Below, piece by piece: positions 34,447 through 43,348 of a stretch of 64,000 nt of DNA. Under the pieces are notes generated by a model, which did not search any database, was not told the origin of the DNA, and saw only the letters and a list, made by a program, of their open reading frames with translations. Made by a program: the position numbers and the translations under genes. The first letter of the stretch is position 1, and each line of letters begins with the position of its first letter. Source of the DNA: Clostridiales bacterium (GTDB lineage Bacteria; Bacillota; Clostridia; Lachnospirales; Lachnospiraceae); the NCBI GenBank assembly GCA_023663185.1, contig JAMPHY010000002.1, forward strand, positions 1 to 64,000, written 5' to 3'.

Positions 34447-35976
34447 ATGAGAAAAATATTACAGATTGTGTTTAACAGAATATTTGTCACTGTTTTGATT
34501 GTTTTAGGACAGGTCACTTTTTTTCTGTTTGTGATTTTCAGATGGAGCAGTCATTATGTGGAGATTGCGGCAGTATTGCGGCTGCTCAGCCTGATAGTAG
34601 TCTGTTATCTTATTTATAAGCCGACCAATCCTGCGGTCAAGCTGGCGTGGATTATACCTATTCTTACGTTCCCGATTTTCGGCGGCATATTGTACCTTGC
34701 ATTCGGACATGTCTTTCTTTCTCATAAACTCAGTAAGGACATGGAAGCGGCGGACGAGCAGATGCGCAAGAGCATACCCGATAATATTGATATCTATCAG
34801 GAGCTTGCGGGCAAGAGTCAGACAGTGGCAAACCAGTGCAGTTATTTAAGAATATATTCGGGTACTTCGGTATGTAAAAACACCAAGACGAAATATTTTG
34901 CAGACGGATTGGACTATTGGGAAGCGTTAGTTCAAGATATTGAGACAGCCAAGCATTTTATTTTCCTTGAGTATTTTATTATCGGGGAAGGCGAGATGTG
35001 GAATAAAATACTGGAGATTTTAGAGAAAAAGGCTGCTCAGGGCGTGGAAGTAAGGCTTATATATGACGACTTTGGCAGCGTGCTTAAACTGCCTAAACAG
35101 TATGACAGGATTATAGAAAAAAAGGGTATCAAATGCGTTGCGTTTAACAGGATTATTCCGCTTATGTCGATTATCTTAAATAACAGGGACCACAGGAAAA
35201 TCGTAGTTATAGACGGTAAAATTGCTTATACGGGCGGTATCAACCTTGCCGATGAATATATCAATTACGAAACCCTGCACGGATATTGGAAAGATGCTGG
35301 AATACGTCTTATGGGGGACGCCGTATGGAATTTTACAGTCATGTTTCTTCATATGTGGAATGTTTCAAGACCTACTGATGCCGATTACAGCCCTTATAAG
35401 TATCAGTTTAGGGAAAATTTAGGCGCAGGCGGATATGTGCTGCCCTATGGCGATACTCCGTTTGATAATGAAACCGTAGGCGAGAATGTCTATCTTAATA
35501 TGATAGGCAGCGCCGAGAAGTATTTTTATGCGTTTACTCCGTATCTTATAACGGATAACGAAATGAATACCGCGCTTAAACTGGCGGCAAAAAGGGGCGT
35601 AGACGTAAGATTAGTGACGCCGGGCATTCCCGATAAGAAAACAGCTTATTGGCTTACTCAGTCTTCGTATCTGAATTTGGTGGAGGCTGGGGTGAAAATA
35701 TATCAATATACGCCGGGCTTTATCCATTCCAAATGCGTACTTTGCGATGATGAGACGGCGGTTGTAGGCACGATTAATTTTGACTACCGCAGCTTTTACC
35801 ATCATTTTGAGTGCGGCGTATATATGTACCATGCCGATGCGATGGACGAGCTTAAGAAGGATATGGAGGATACGTTTGCAGTCTCGGAGGAGATTACATT
35901 GGAATGGTGCAAGAAAAATGTTATGCGCATGAATGTTATAGGTCCGATACTTAAGCTGTTTGCCCCCTTATTCTGA
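34447..35976 (+). CDS. cls: Cardiolipin synthase (phospholipase D family)
   Basis: A 509-residue membrane enzyme that joins two phosphatidylglycerols to form cardiolipin and glycerol. Two or three N-terminal spans (about 10-90) anchor it. The catalytic HKD motifs are H249-R-K with Asp in HRKIVVIDGKIAYTGGIN and H427-S-K with Asp in HSKCVLCDDETAVVGTIN. Length matches the ClsA type. It follows the HPr-like gene by 13 bp and precedes the PlsC-type gene by 65 bp. Confidence 0.95.
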   Translation: MRKILQIVFNRIFVTVLIVLGQVTFFLFVIFRWSSHYVEIAAVLRLLSLIVVCYLIYKPTNPAVKLAWIIPILTFPIFGGILYLAFGHVFLSHKLSKDMEAADEQMRKSIPDNIDIYQELAGKSQTVANQCSYLRIYSGTSVCKNTKTKYFADGLDYWEALVQDIETAKHFIFLEYFIIGEGEMWNKILEILEKKAAQGVEVRLIYDDFGSVLKLPKQYDRIIEKKGIKCVAFNRIIPLMSIILNNRDHRKIVVIDGKIAYTGGINLADEYINYETLHGYWKDAGIRLMGDAVWNFTVMFLHMWNVSRPTDADYSPYKYQFRENLGAGGYVLPYGDTPFDNETVGENVYLNMIGSAEKYFYAFTPYLITDNEMNTALKLAAKRGVDVRLVTPGIPDKKTAYWLTQSSYLNLVEAGVKIYQYTPGFIHSKCVLCDDETAVVGTINFDYRSFYHHFECGVYMYHADAMDELKKDMEDTFAVSEEITLEWCKKNVMRMNVIGPILKLFAPLF

Positions 35977-36041
35977 CAGGCAATATTGCATAAATAAATG
36001 CGATATACAGGACAGCAAATGTAAAGAAGGAAGTAGATATA

Positions 36042-36767
36042 ATGATACGTTTTGTACAAGTGATTATCAGTAATCTGCCAAGAATCTATATGATTCCGAA
36101 AATGTCATATATGGCAAGGCACCCGGAGAAATATACGGAAGAAGAGTGTTACGCATATGCGCGGCTTACTGTAAATAGAATGAAGAAGTCGGGGCATATT
36201 CATACGGAAGGTTATGGTATGGAAAATCTGCCGAAAGAGGGCGGATATGTCATGTTTCCTAATCATCAAGGAAAATACGATGCGCTTGGCATTATATATA
36301 CCCACGACAAACCGTGTTCGGTAGTTATTGACGACGCTAAATCGCATGTTATCCTTACGACACAGTTTATCAATCTTTTGCATGGGAAAAGAATGCACAA
36401 GGACAATTTGCGCCAGTCGGTAAAAGTAATCCAAGAGATTGCCGAAGAGGTGAAGGCAGGCAGAAGATACATCATATTCCCGGAGGGCGGATACTGCCAT
36501 AATCATAATCAAGTGCATGATTTTAAACCCGGCTGCTTCAAAAGCGCGATGAAGGCGAAAGCGCCGATTGTGCCGGTAGTGCTGATAGATTCCTATAAAG
36601 TGTTTGAAGAGTGGTCGTTAAGAAAGGTCAATACACAGGTGCATTATCTTCCGGCGCTTTATTATGATGAATATAAGGATATGAACAGCAGGGCGATATC
36701 TGATATTGTCCATGACAGGATTAAAGAATATATTAGCAAGATTGTGGCGGACAGGGTTAAATATTGA
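36042..36767 (+). CDS. 1-acyl-glycerol-phosphate acyltransferase family protein (PlsC-like)
   Basis: A 241-residue acyltransferase. The catalytic NHxxxxD motif is seen in VMFPNHQGKYDALG and the acceptor-binding motif in IIFPEGGYCHNH. It would transfer an acyl chain to a lysophospholipid or related acceptor at the inner face of the membrane. It ends the lipid group and is followed by a terminator at 36774. Whether it acts on sn-glycerol-3-phosphate- or 1-phosphate-derived acceptors is an open point given the upstream dehydrogenase. Confidence 0.9.
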   Translation: MIRFVQVIISNLPRIYMIPKMSYMARHPEKYTEEECYAYARLTVNRMKKSGHIHTEGYGMENLPKEGGYVMFPNHQGKYDALGIIYTHDKPCSVVIDDAKSHVILTTQFINLLHGKRMHKDNLRQSVKVIQEIAEEVKAGRRYIIFPEGGYCHNHNQVHDFKPGCFKSAMKAKAPIVPVVLIDSYKVFEEWSLRKVNTQVHYLPALYYDEYKDMNSRAISDIVHDRIKEYISKIVADRVKY

Positions 36768-36773
36768 GCGAAG

Positions 36774-36803
36774 AATAGCGTTTTTCGTAAGCGCTATTTT
36801 TTA
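36774..36803 (+). terminator. Rho-independent terminator of the lipid group
   Basis: AATAGCG and CGCTATT form a 7-bp stem with an 11-base loop, followed by TTTTATT. It lies 6 bp after the PlsC-like stop codon. Confidence 0.8.
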
Positions 36804-36878
36804 TTGCAATTATGAAACCTTTTAGCAATATCATTCGTATTATTAGTAGTACGAGTTAATCGGAATGGAGGATTAAAA

Positions 36879-37826
36879 ATGGATATTAAAAACGCAATGT
36901 ACATAAACCCATATACCTTTCAAGCTACATCAAAAAGAATTACTAATGTGGAAAATAGAAGAGAAATATGTGAATTCATGTGCGATACAACTAAATACAC
37001 GCCGATTTCACTAGAAGATTTGATGGGTGGAATGGGAATTCCTCTTAATTTGGCGGAGAGAACCAGCGTCAATAAACTAAATAATTCCGTCAATCTTGCG
37101 CAGGGTGCGAGAATAACGGTAGACGGTGGATTTGTGCTAACGGTGGGGGAATATAATGTTGAAATATCCGGAGGTGACCTTTATAATCAGGAAGCGCACG
37201 AGAGGGTGGCAAAGATGGCAGGCGCTTTAACAAAGCTGCTTAGGAATGCAGGTGGGACAGCAAACATGATTGCATTCAGCAGTTTAGAATACCAAAAGTG
37301 GACGGAAGATGTATCAAGCATAATGAGATATTTTGGGATAGATACCTCAAAAGATTTTACCGTAAACGGTATGAAATATAGCAAAAATAAAAAAGGATAT
37401 TGGGAGTCGGCGGCAAAAACCGCAGCGCAAGACGCATATGAACGGCAGATGGCAGCAAACAAAACATATGAGTTTGCTGATGAACGTATGAAAAAGAGGA
37501 TTACCCATTTAAGCAACTACTATTTATCCACTGTTCCGGAAAGCGTGAAAGAAGCATGGCAGGAAACGCTGGAAGAAACTGGAATTAATCCATTCCCGAA
37601 TGGTTCTAGTACACTTGCGCAACTTGCGGTGGAACAGGATTTTATGACAGGCGGAGATGATAATATTTTCGGAAATACCATATCAAGCAGTCATAATGCA
37701 GTCAAGAAGATTTTGGATAGAATTGATAATCCATTGGGAAAAGTTGATGACGATAGGAGAGCGTTTCTTCAGAGGGAAAAGGATTTTTATTCAGCATTTT
37801 TAGAGAAAATTGAAAGGAAAATGTAA
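36879..37826 (+). CDS. Hypothetical protein, no recognised domain
   Basis: A 315-residue soluble, mixed-charge protein with no signal peptide or membrane span. It is Asn/Lys/Glu-rich with a Gly-rich early region (MGGMGIPLNL) and a predicted helical second half ending FYSAFLEKIERKM. TGGAGGATT lies just upstream of the ATG. It stands alone, after a terminator and convergent with tmcAL. A 21-codon open frame starting MEIVNKIASGVYINEF follows at 37829 and could be the remnant of a downstream gene. I do not recognise the family. Confidence 0.75.
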   Translation: MDIKNAMYINPYTFQATSKRITNVENRREICEFMCDTTKYTPISLEDLMGGMGIPLNLAERTSVNKLNNSVNLAQGARITVDGGFVLTVGEYNVEISGGDLYNQEAHERVAKMAGALTKLLRNAGGTANMIAFSSLEYQKWTEDVSSIMRYFGIDTSKDFTVNGMKYSKNKKGYWESAAKTAAQDAYERQMAANKTYEFADERMKKRITHLSNYYLSTVPESVKEAWQETLEETGINPFPNGSSTLAQLAVEQDFMTGGDDNIFGNTISSSHNAVKKILDRIDNPLGKVDDDRRAFLQREKDFYSAFLEKIERKM

Positions 37827-37880
37827 TTATGGAAATTGTAAACAAGATAGCTTCTGGTGTTTATATAAATGAATTTCGTA

Positions 37881-39122
37881 TCATATTATAATTATTTGCC
37901 TTGTGTATTCGTTCAATAAGGTCGTGTGGAACTTAGCGCACAACGCCGACGAATATATGTGATTTGCCTGAATATCCTGAGCAAGCATTTTTTTGCCATT
38001 GTCAGAGTCTATATAGAGGTCCGCGTCAGCAAGCTTGGAGATAAGCGGGATAGAGGAGCATTCCTTTATGGCGGATAGAAGAGCGGAAGCTTCTTTCTTA
38101 AAACCGACGATTCTGGCATAATAAACATAGCCTTCCGCACAGAAGGTATTCATATCCGACTGATAAAGACTTAATAGGATATGGAGAAGATTTCTTGCGG
38201 TTCTTGTAGCAGTTATGTTGCGTGTCTTAAGCCCTTCACATAATGAGGCATAATCCGTGCATGAATAAATAAGGCTTTTAAGCCTGTCGGAAAATGCTTC
38301 GTCCACATCGAAATAGCGGCTATAGCCGTTTCCTTCTTCTTGTATGAGTTTATATAATAACATCGGGAAAAAATCTTCCATAAGTACAGGAAAAGTCTTT
38401 AAATAGCTCTCTTTTATAAGTTCATATACGCCTGTCGGAAGCTGTTCTTTGACAGAGCCTAAATCACTAGCTTTAGTGATTGCTTCTCTTATGGCAAGAG
38501 CAGAGCTCAGCGGACCACATAAAGCGTCATCATTATAATCGGAGCTTTTACGTGTAAGTGTATATGGTTTAATGTGACTGTTTTGCTTTGATAGAGCTTT
38601 AATATATTCGATACCGAGTATATTATTCGGGGCTTGAAGGAGATTAATCGGCGACTCAAACTGTGCTTCGGACCGTGACTCAAGCGCAGAAGCTAAAGCG
38701 TGAGGGTAAGCCTGTCCTGCTTTCATATTCTGCTTAAGCCTGTCTTTAAATTCCTCGTTTTCAGATATAAGCACATCAGAGATAGAGGATAAAGCGTCTA
38801 TATCACCGCACTCGCTTCCGAAGCATAAAGAGTCGATAATGCCAAGTTTATCAAGCAATGCAACAGCGCCGGAAGCAAAGTATTCCGCGCTGCCTGTTGC
38901 ATAGTGGACAGGCAGCTCTATTATAAGGTCTGCGCCGCACATAAGCGCTGAACGTATGCGCAGCGATTTGTCTATTATCGCAGGAATACCGCGCTGCGTG
39001 AAATTGCCGCTCATTACGACTACGCAGTAATCGGCTCCTGTCATTTCCTTTGCCTGCGCAATATGATATTCATGTCCGTTGTGAAAAGGATTATATTCCG
39101 CAATAATGCCTACTGTTTTCAT
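37881..39122 (-). CDS. tmcAL: tRNA(Met) cytidine acetate ligase
   Basis: A 413-residue enzyme of the TmcAL (YlbM) family, which uses acetate and ATP to acetylate the wobble cytidine of elongator tRNA-Met. The N-terminus TVGIIAEYNPFHNGHEYHI is the nucleotidyltransferase HxGH-type motif, followed by VVMSGNFTQRGIPAIIDK and the SALMCGADLIIELP segment. Length matches the family. It is transcribed toward the hypothetical gene at 36879, from within the 39123-39519 intergenic region. Confidence 0.94.
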   Translation of the reverse strand: MKTVGIIAEYNPFHNGHEYHIAQAKEMTGADYCVVVMSGNFTQRGIPAIIDKSLRIRSALMCGADLIIELPVHYATGSAEYFASGAVALLDKLGIIDSLCFGSECGDIDALSSISDVLISENEEFKDRLKQNMKAGQAYPHALASALESRSEAQFESPINLLQAPNNILGIEYIKALSKQNSHIKPYTLTRKSSDYNDDALCGPLSSALAIREAITKASDLGSVKEQLPTGVYELIKESYLKTFPVLMEDFFPMLLYKLIQEEGNGYSRYFDVDEAFSDRLKSLIYSCTDYASLCEGLKTRNITATRTARNLLHILLSLYQSDMNTFCAEGYVYYARIVGFKKEASALLSAIKECSSIPLISKLADADLYIDSDNGKKMLAQDIQANHIYSSALCAKFHTTLLNEYTRQIIII

Positions 39123-39519
39123 GTGGATAAGTCTTCTTTCTTAACTAAATAATGGCTTATGTCTGTTTATTTAAGTGTATCATGAAAACGGAATTATAAA
39201 AAGAGAAAAATGGAGACTTATACATGAATAAACTATTCCTTGCATTTTATTATATTATGTGATATTATATTATAAAATAAAACAAATCTTGACTCTTATA
39301 CATGATAACTGCGATATGTGGTTGTATTATAACATATTAGCGTTTGCAGTTACATGCTTCCGGCAGTTCTGCCAGAGATTCAATTTGTTTGGCAGGATTG
39401 CGGTAAATGATGGTATATGCTATTAAGAATGCTATTGCCATATAACTATGATGTTTTAAGCTTTCCTGCTGATATTTATGTAGTTTTTAACAGTATTTAT
39501 TACAGGAAAAGGAGAAAGC
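39123..39519. other. 397-bp AT-rich intergenic region
   Basis: No gene was recognised. It must hold the divergent promoters of tmcAL and the nuclease-like gene. A TATAAT reads on the minus strand at 39198-39193 without a good -35. An AT-rich imperfect palindrome lies around 39244-39278. CTTATACATGA occurs twice (39217-39227 and 39295-39305). The segment 39340-39480 shows no structure I can name. Confidence 0.6.
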
Positions 39520-40512
39520 ATGAAAGCAAAAAACACATTAGCAAGAAACATCGAAACCGCCGACAGTAAAAAGGCAGCTCTTGACACAGTATGCAAGAAA
39601 CTGATTGCAAACAAAAGCATACTCGCGAGGATATTAAAAACCTGCGTGGAGGAATATAAGGATTGCAGTCTTAAGGACATTGAAGAAAAGTATATTGAAG
39701 GAATACCGTCAATTTCACATGAAGCGGTACATCAGGACGAAAACATAGACGGCGATTCCATAAAAGGAGCCTTAAGCGAGGATTCTTCCATGACCGAGGG
39801 CACGGTAACTTATGATATTAAATTCAATGTAATCAATCCGCTTAAAATTATCCGCCCAGGTACGAAGGAGTCGGCGCTTATGATGATTAACATTGAAGGG
39901 CAGGCGAAATTCTATCCGGGATATCCGCTTGTCATGCGTGGGATATATTATGGTTGCAGAATGATTTCCTCGCAGTATGGCACGGTATTTACAGACAGCC
40001 ATTACGGGAAGCTTGAAAAGGTATACAGTATCTGGATATGCACCAACCCGCCTAAATACAGGAAGAACAGCATAAACCTGTATTCATATAAAGAGAAGAG
40101 GCTTCTAGGGAATGTATCTGAGAAAAGGGAAAACTATGACTTGATTACGGTAGTGATGATTTGTCTTGGAGATGAAGATGACGAGAACTGCAAAGGACTT
40201 ATAAGACTGTTGTCAGTACTCTTATCTAAGAATAAGAGCGCAGATACCAAAAAGAAGATACTTGAAGAAGAGTTTGGCATAGAGATGACAAAGGAGATAG
40301 AGAAGGAGGAAGATGAGATGTTTGCTTATGGGGATTATATTGAAGAAATGGGGATACAGAAAGGAAGACGTGAAGGAAGGCGTGAAGGCGAAACCATGCT
40401 TGCAACCTTGCTAAACCTGCTTTTTGCCGAAGGCAGAACTGAAGATGCAAAGAAGGCAGCGGCAGACGCGACAGAGAGGAATAAACTCTACAAAGAATAT
40501 GGAATTGTGTAA
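39520..40512 (+). CDS. PD-(D/E)XK nuclease family transposase-like protein
   Basis: A 330-residue protein of the Rpn/YhgA-like group, relatives of recombination-promoting nucleases. The fold shows in VTYDIKFNVINPL and in the strand ALMMINIEGQAKFYPGYPL, where the Glu-x-Gln replaces the classical E-x-K. SIWICTNPPKY is also typical. The C-terminus has a Gly/Arg/Glu-rich stretch (KGRREGRREGE). Such genes are often multi-copy in gut Clostridia and spread between strains. GGAAAAGGAG precedes the ATG. No inverted repeats were seen flanking it. Confidence 0.8.
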   Translation: MKAKNTLARNIETADSKKAALDTVCKKLIANKSILARILKTCVEEYKDCSLKDIEEKYIEGIPSISHEAVHQDENIDGDSIKGALSEDSSMTEGTVTYDIKFNVINPLKIIRPGTKESALMMINIEGQAKFYPGYPLVMRGIYYGCRMISSQYGTVFTDSHYGKLEKVYSIWICTNPPKYRKNSINLYSYKEKRLLGNVSEKRENYDLITVVMICLGDEDDENCKGLIRLLSVLLSKNKSADTKKKILEEEFGIEMTKEIEKEEDEMFAYGDYIEEMGIQKGRREGRREGETMLATLLNLLFAEGRTEDAKKAAADATERNKLYKEYGIV

Positions 40513-40586
40513 AGGGAGAACAACATGACTAGAAAGGGAATGTCATAAATATGGAAGGACGTATTTACTAATACGAGGGAAAAAAT

Positions 40587-41585
40587 ATGAACTTTAAAAC
40601 CGTAATACATAATATGTCTTCAAAGAAGAGGCTGTTTCAGGTTATGGGAACTTTGTTTATTATTATAATTGTATTTTTATGTATAATTGTAATATCAAAA
40701 GTCAGAAGTAACATTATGCTAAAAGATGTGCTTTCAGAAAATACTTCTGTAATTTGGGCACAGAGTAATCCTTCCGATGAACCACAGCCTATCAATACGA
40801 ACAACCTTTATTATTATGAGCTGGGCGGAGAGGTGACTTTGCTGGAGGATGGGTATGATTTTTTTGACATAGTATTAAATAATGATGGGACTCGACTGCT
40901 CGCATTTACAGGCAATAGAGGCGGATTTGAAATAGTAGAATACGAGATAAATAACCGGGAACTCACAAGTATATTGACTTCAGAACAGGTATGTGCATTT
41001 CTTAAAGAAAACAGGCATAAACTTCACTCGGACGAGCCATACGGTTTTAACGTTCAATATTATGACAATGAAGATAAAATAAGTTTTATATATGATGAAT
41101 ATTTAATGGGATATTCAAAGGAAGAAGGATTTGAAGTAATATATACATTTGAGTTAGGGTGGGATTTTTGCTATAGTTGGGTGGAAAATGAAAAAACATT
41201 GTTAGTATGTGATGGTTATAAGCTGATTAAATATGATATAGCTACAGGCAAAAAAAGAACATTGATAGAGCAGTCCCGAATATTCAATTTTGTATTGTCG
41301 CCAGATGAAAGCGTTATAATTTATGAGGATAGGTCGGCAAGCGCATTATATCGTTATAATTTAAAAAGCGGTAAACGAAAGCTGTTATGTGAGATTAGCG
41401 ATTCAAACCCTGAATTGATTATGTCAAAGAATGGAAGATTTATTCTTTGTCATGACGCAACCATAAATTTTATGAATTATGCAAAAGCATTTATTTATAT
41501 AATTGATATTGAAAATGGGGAAAAGTACATTGTGCAAGAGATTGAGTATGGCGACGGTGTAGCAGGCGTAACATGGAACAGGTAA
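40587..41585 (+). CDS. Membrane-anchored propeller-like protein, unknown function
   Basis: A 332-residue protein with an N-terminal anchor (about 17-41). The extracytoplasmic part has repeated short beta segments of the TolB/WD40-like kind, such as DIVLNNDGTRLLAFTG, FNFVLSPDESVIIYE and LIMSKNGRFILCHD. These suggest a propeller that binds a partner rather than an enzyme. A small hairpin (CGTATT/AATACG at 40560-40575) lies just before the ribosome binding site. No functional link to the neighbouring rpsU gene is apparent. Confidence 0.75.
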   Translation: MNFKTVIHNMSSKKRLFQVMGTLFIIIIVFLCIIVISKVRSNIMLKDVLSENTSVIWAQSNPSDEPQPINTNNLYYYELGGEVTLLEDGYDFFDIVLNNDGTRLLAFTGNRGGFEIVEYEINNRELTSILTSEQVCAFLKENRHKLHSDEPYGFNVQYYDNEDKISFIYDEYLMGYSKEEGFEVIYTFELGWDFCYSWVENEKTLLVCDGYKLIKYDIATGKKRTLIEQSRIFNFVLSPDESVIIYEDRSASALYRYNLKSGKRKLLCEISDSNPELIMSKNGRFILCHDATINFMNYAKAFIYIIDIENGEKYIVQEIEYGDGVAGVTWNR

Positions 41586-41623
41586 TTGTATCAGAATATA
41601 TATAAACTTTAAAAAAATAATAG

Positions 41624-41651
41624 TTGACTCATATCCAGATTGTGGTATAAT
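41624..41651 (+). promoter_or_regulatory. Promoter of rpsU
   Basis: TTGACT (41624-41629), a 16-bp spacer and a perfect TATAAT (41646-41651), with the ATG about 95 bp downstream. The leader is long for a 58-residue protein but I recognised no regulatory fold in it. Confidence 0.8.
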
Positions 41652-41745
41652 TTATATTGTGTGTAGATACACTATGTGGGTATGCGCATAAATAACCCAA
41701 TCAGTCGAGTTGCTTATTAGGGACTGAAGGGAGGTCAGGTGCGGA

Positions 41746-41922
41746 ATGTCAAACGTAATCGTTAAAGAAAACGAGACTTTGGATAGTGCATTACGTCGTT
41801 TTAAAAGAAGCTGCGCGAAAGCAGGAATTCAGCAGGAAATTCGTAAGAGAGAGCATTACGAGAAACCAAGCGTAAGACGTAAGAAGAAATCTGAAGCAGC
41901 AAGAAAGCGTAAATACAATTAG
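41746..41922 (+). CDS. rpsU: 30S ribosomal protein S21
   Basis: A 58-residue strongly basic protein. [20 protein letters not shown] and the Arg/Lys-rich tail ([19 protein letters not shown]) are diagnostic of S21, a small-subunit protein that helps the 30S subunit engage mRNA leaders. GGGAGG lies about 11 bases before the ATG. A strong promoter (41624) and terminator (41931) make it a single-gene transcript. Confidence 0.97.
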   Translation: MSNVIVKENETLDSALRRFKRSCAKAGIQQEIRKREHYEKPSVRRKKKSEAARKRKYN

Positions 41923-41930
41923 TGAGGAGC

Positions 41931-41965
41931 AAATCCCTGATTTTTGTCAGGGATTTTGTTTTTTT
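41931..41965 (+). terminator. Rho-independent terminator of rpsU
   Basis: AAATCCCTGA and TCAGGGATTT form a 10-bp stem with a 6-base loop, followed by TGTTTTTTT, 8 bp after the stop codon. Confidence 0.93.
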
Positions 41966-42038
41966 GCATAACATAGTCATAAACATTTCACTTGCGGTAA
42001 TATCTATATTATAGAGAAATATGCGGGAGAGATGAATT

Positions 42039-43214
42039 TTGAGAAAAAGAAGAAGTATTTATGCGCTGCTTATGATAATATGTTTATGCGTCAATATGTG
42101 TTTATACATACCTATGAAGGCTTATGCGGCGCCTGACGTGGCAACGCCGTCCTATATCGTGATGGAAGCGTCTACAGGGCAGGTTATCTGCGAGCAGGAC
42201 GCCAATACGAAGAGAAGTCCGGCAAGCATAACTAAGATAATGACGCTGCTCATTATATTTGAGCATTTAAAGAGCGGAAGAATACATCTCGATGATAAGA
42301 TAACGACAAGTTCGTATGCTAAATCTATGGGCGGCTCGCAGGTGTATCTTGACGAGGGTGAAACCCAGACATTAGATACAATGATTAAGTGTATCGCGGT
42401 AGCCTCCGGCAATGACGCGAGCGTGGCTGTTGCAGAATACATAGCGGGAAGCGAGAGCGAGTTCGTGAAGCTTATGAACGATAAGGCGGAAAGCTTAGGA
42501 ATGCAGAATACCAATTTCGAGGATTGCTGCGGACTGACCGATTCCGACAATCATTATACTTCTGCCAAAGACGTGGCGATTATGTCAAGGGAACTGATAA
42601 CTAAGTATCCGGAAGTCTTAGACTATACGGGAATCTGGATGGAGGACATTGAACATCGTACCGCTAACGGCACGTCTACGTTTACACTTGCCAGCACTAA
42701 CAAGCTGTTAAAGCGTTATGAATGGGCGACGGGGTTAAAAACGGGTTCGACTTCTAAGGCGTTGTACTGCCTGTCGGCAACCGCGAACAGAGACGGCATG
42801 GAGCTTATTGCAGTAGTTATGGCGGCTCCGGATAAGGACACGAGATTTGCCGATGCTATAACGCTGTTAAATTACGGTTACAGTGTCAGCAATATGTATA
42901 TAGATGAGAACAAAGACTCTCTTCCTCACCAGAATATAAACGGCGGAGTAGAGGAAACGGTTCCGCTTAAGTTTGCCGGCGAGTTTCGTTATCTGGATAC
43001 AGCGGGGAACAACTTAAATGATATAGAGAAGGAGATAAGTCTTCCGAAAATAGTGGAAGCGCCCGTTATGCAGGGCGACGCCATAGGCGAAGCAGTATAT
43101 AAACTCGACGGGAAGCGCATAGGAAGCGTGTCAATCGTCGCTGCCGAATCCGTGGAGAAGGCGGGATATCTGCATTATTTACACAAACTTTGGCTCAAAT
43201 ATCTTGTTTCCTAA
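42039..43214 (+). CDS. D-alanyl-D-alanine carboxypeptidase (DacF-like)
   Basis: A 391-residue exported serine peptidase (S11) that trims the terminal D-Ala of peptidoglycan stem peptides. After a signal peptide (about 1-30) come the active-site motifs SITK, SGN (VASGNDASVA) and KTGS (GLKTGSTSKA). A C-terminal domain and a terminal amphipathic helix for membrane association follow. Initiation appears to be TTG at 42039, as GGGAGAG lies about 8 bases upstream and the nearby ATG at 42032 is out of frame. A second family member is encoded at 45671. Confidence 0.93.
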   Translation: MRKRRSIYALLMIICLCVNMCLYIPMKAYAAPDVATPSYIVMEASTGQVICEQDANTKRSPASITKIMTLLIIFEHLKSGRIHLDDKITTSSYAKSMGGSQVYLDEGETQTLDTMIKCIAVASGNDASVAVAEYIAGSESEFVKLMNDKAESLGMQNTNFEDCCGLTDSDNHYTSAKDVAIMSRELITKYPEVLDYTGIWMEDIEHRTANGTSTFTLASTNKLLKRYEWATGLKTGSTSKALYCLSATANRDGMELIAVVMAAPDKDTRFADAITLLNYGYSVSNMYIDENKDSLPHQNINGGVEETVPLKFAGEFRYLDTAGNNLNDIEKEISLPKIVEAPVMQGDAIGEAVYKLDGKRIGSVSIVAAESVEKAGYLHYLHKLWLKYLVS

Positions 43215-43251
43215 ATTATGATAGGACAAAATAAGTTTGAAACGCTAGGGA

Positions 43252-43281
43252 TTGCAGTTTCATTATTAAATGTGATATACT
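43252..43281 (+). promoter_or_regulatory. Promoter of the metallophosphoesterase gene
   Basis: TTGCAG (43252-43257), 18 bp, then TATACT (43276-43281) with an upstream TG (TGATATACT), an extended -10 form, 67 bp before the ATG. Confidence 0.6.
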
Positions 43282-43348
43282 TTATGAGTTATATTTTATT
43301 ACATAGAAAATTTCGCAGCAATTTTCTTGTAGAACATGGAGAAAATGA

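Noticed and set aside
37829-37891. 21-codon open frame after the hypothetical protein, as a gene
   Set aside because: Too short to support, and it overlaps the end of tmcAL; listed only as a possible remnant in the findings.
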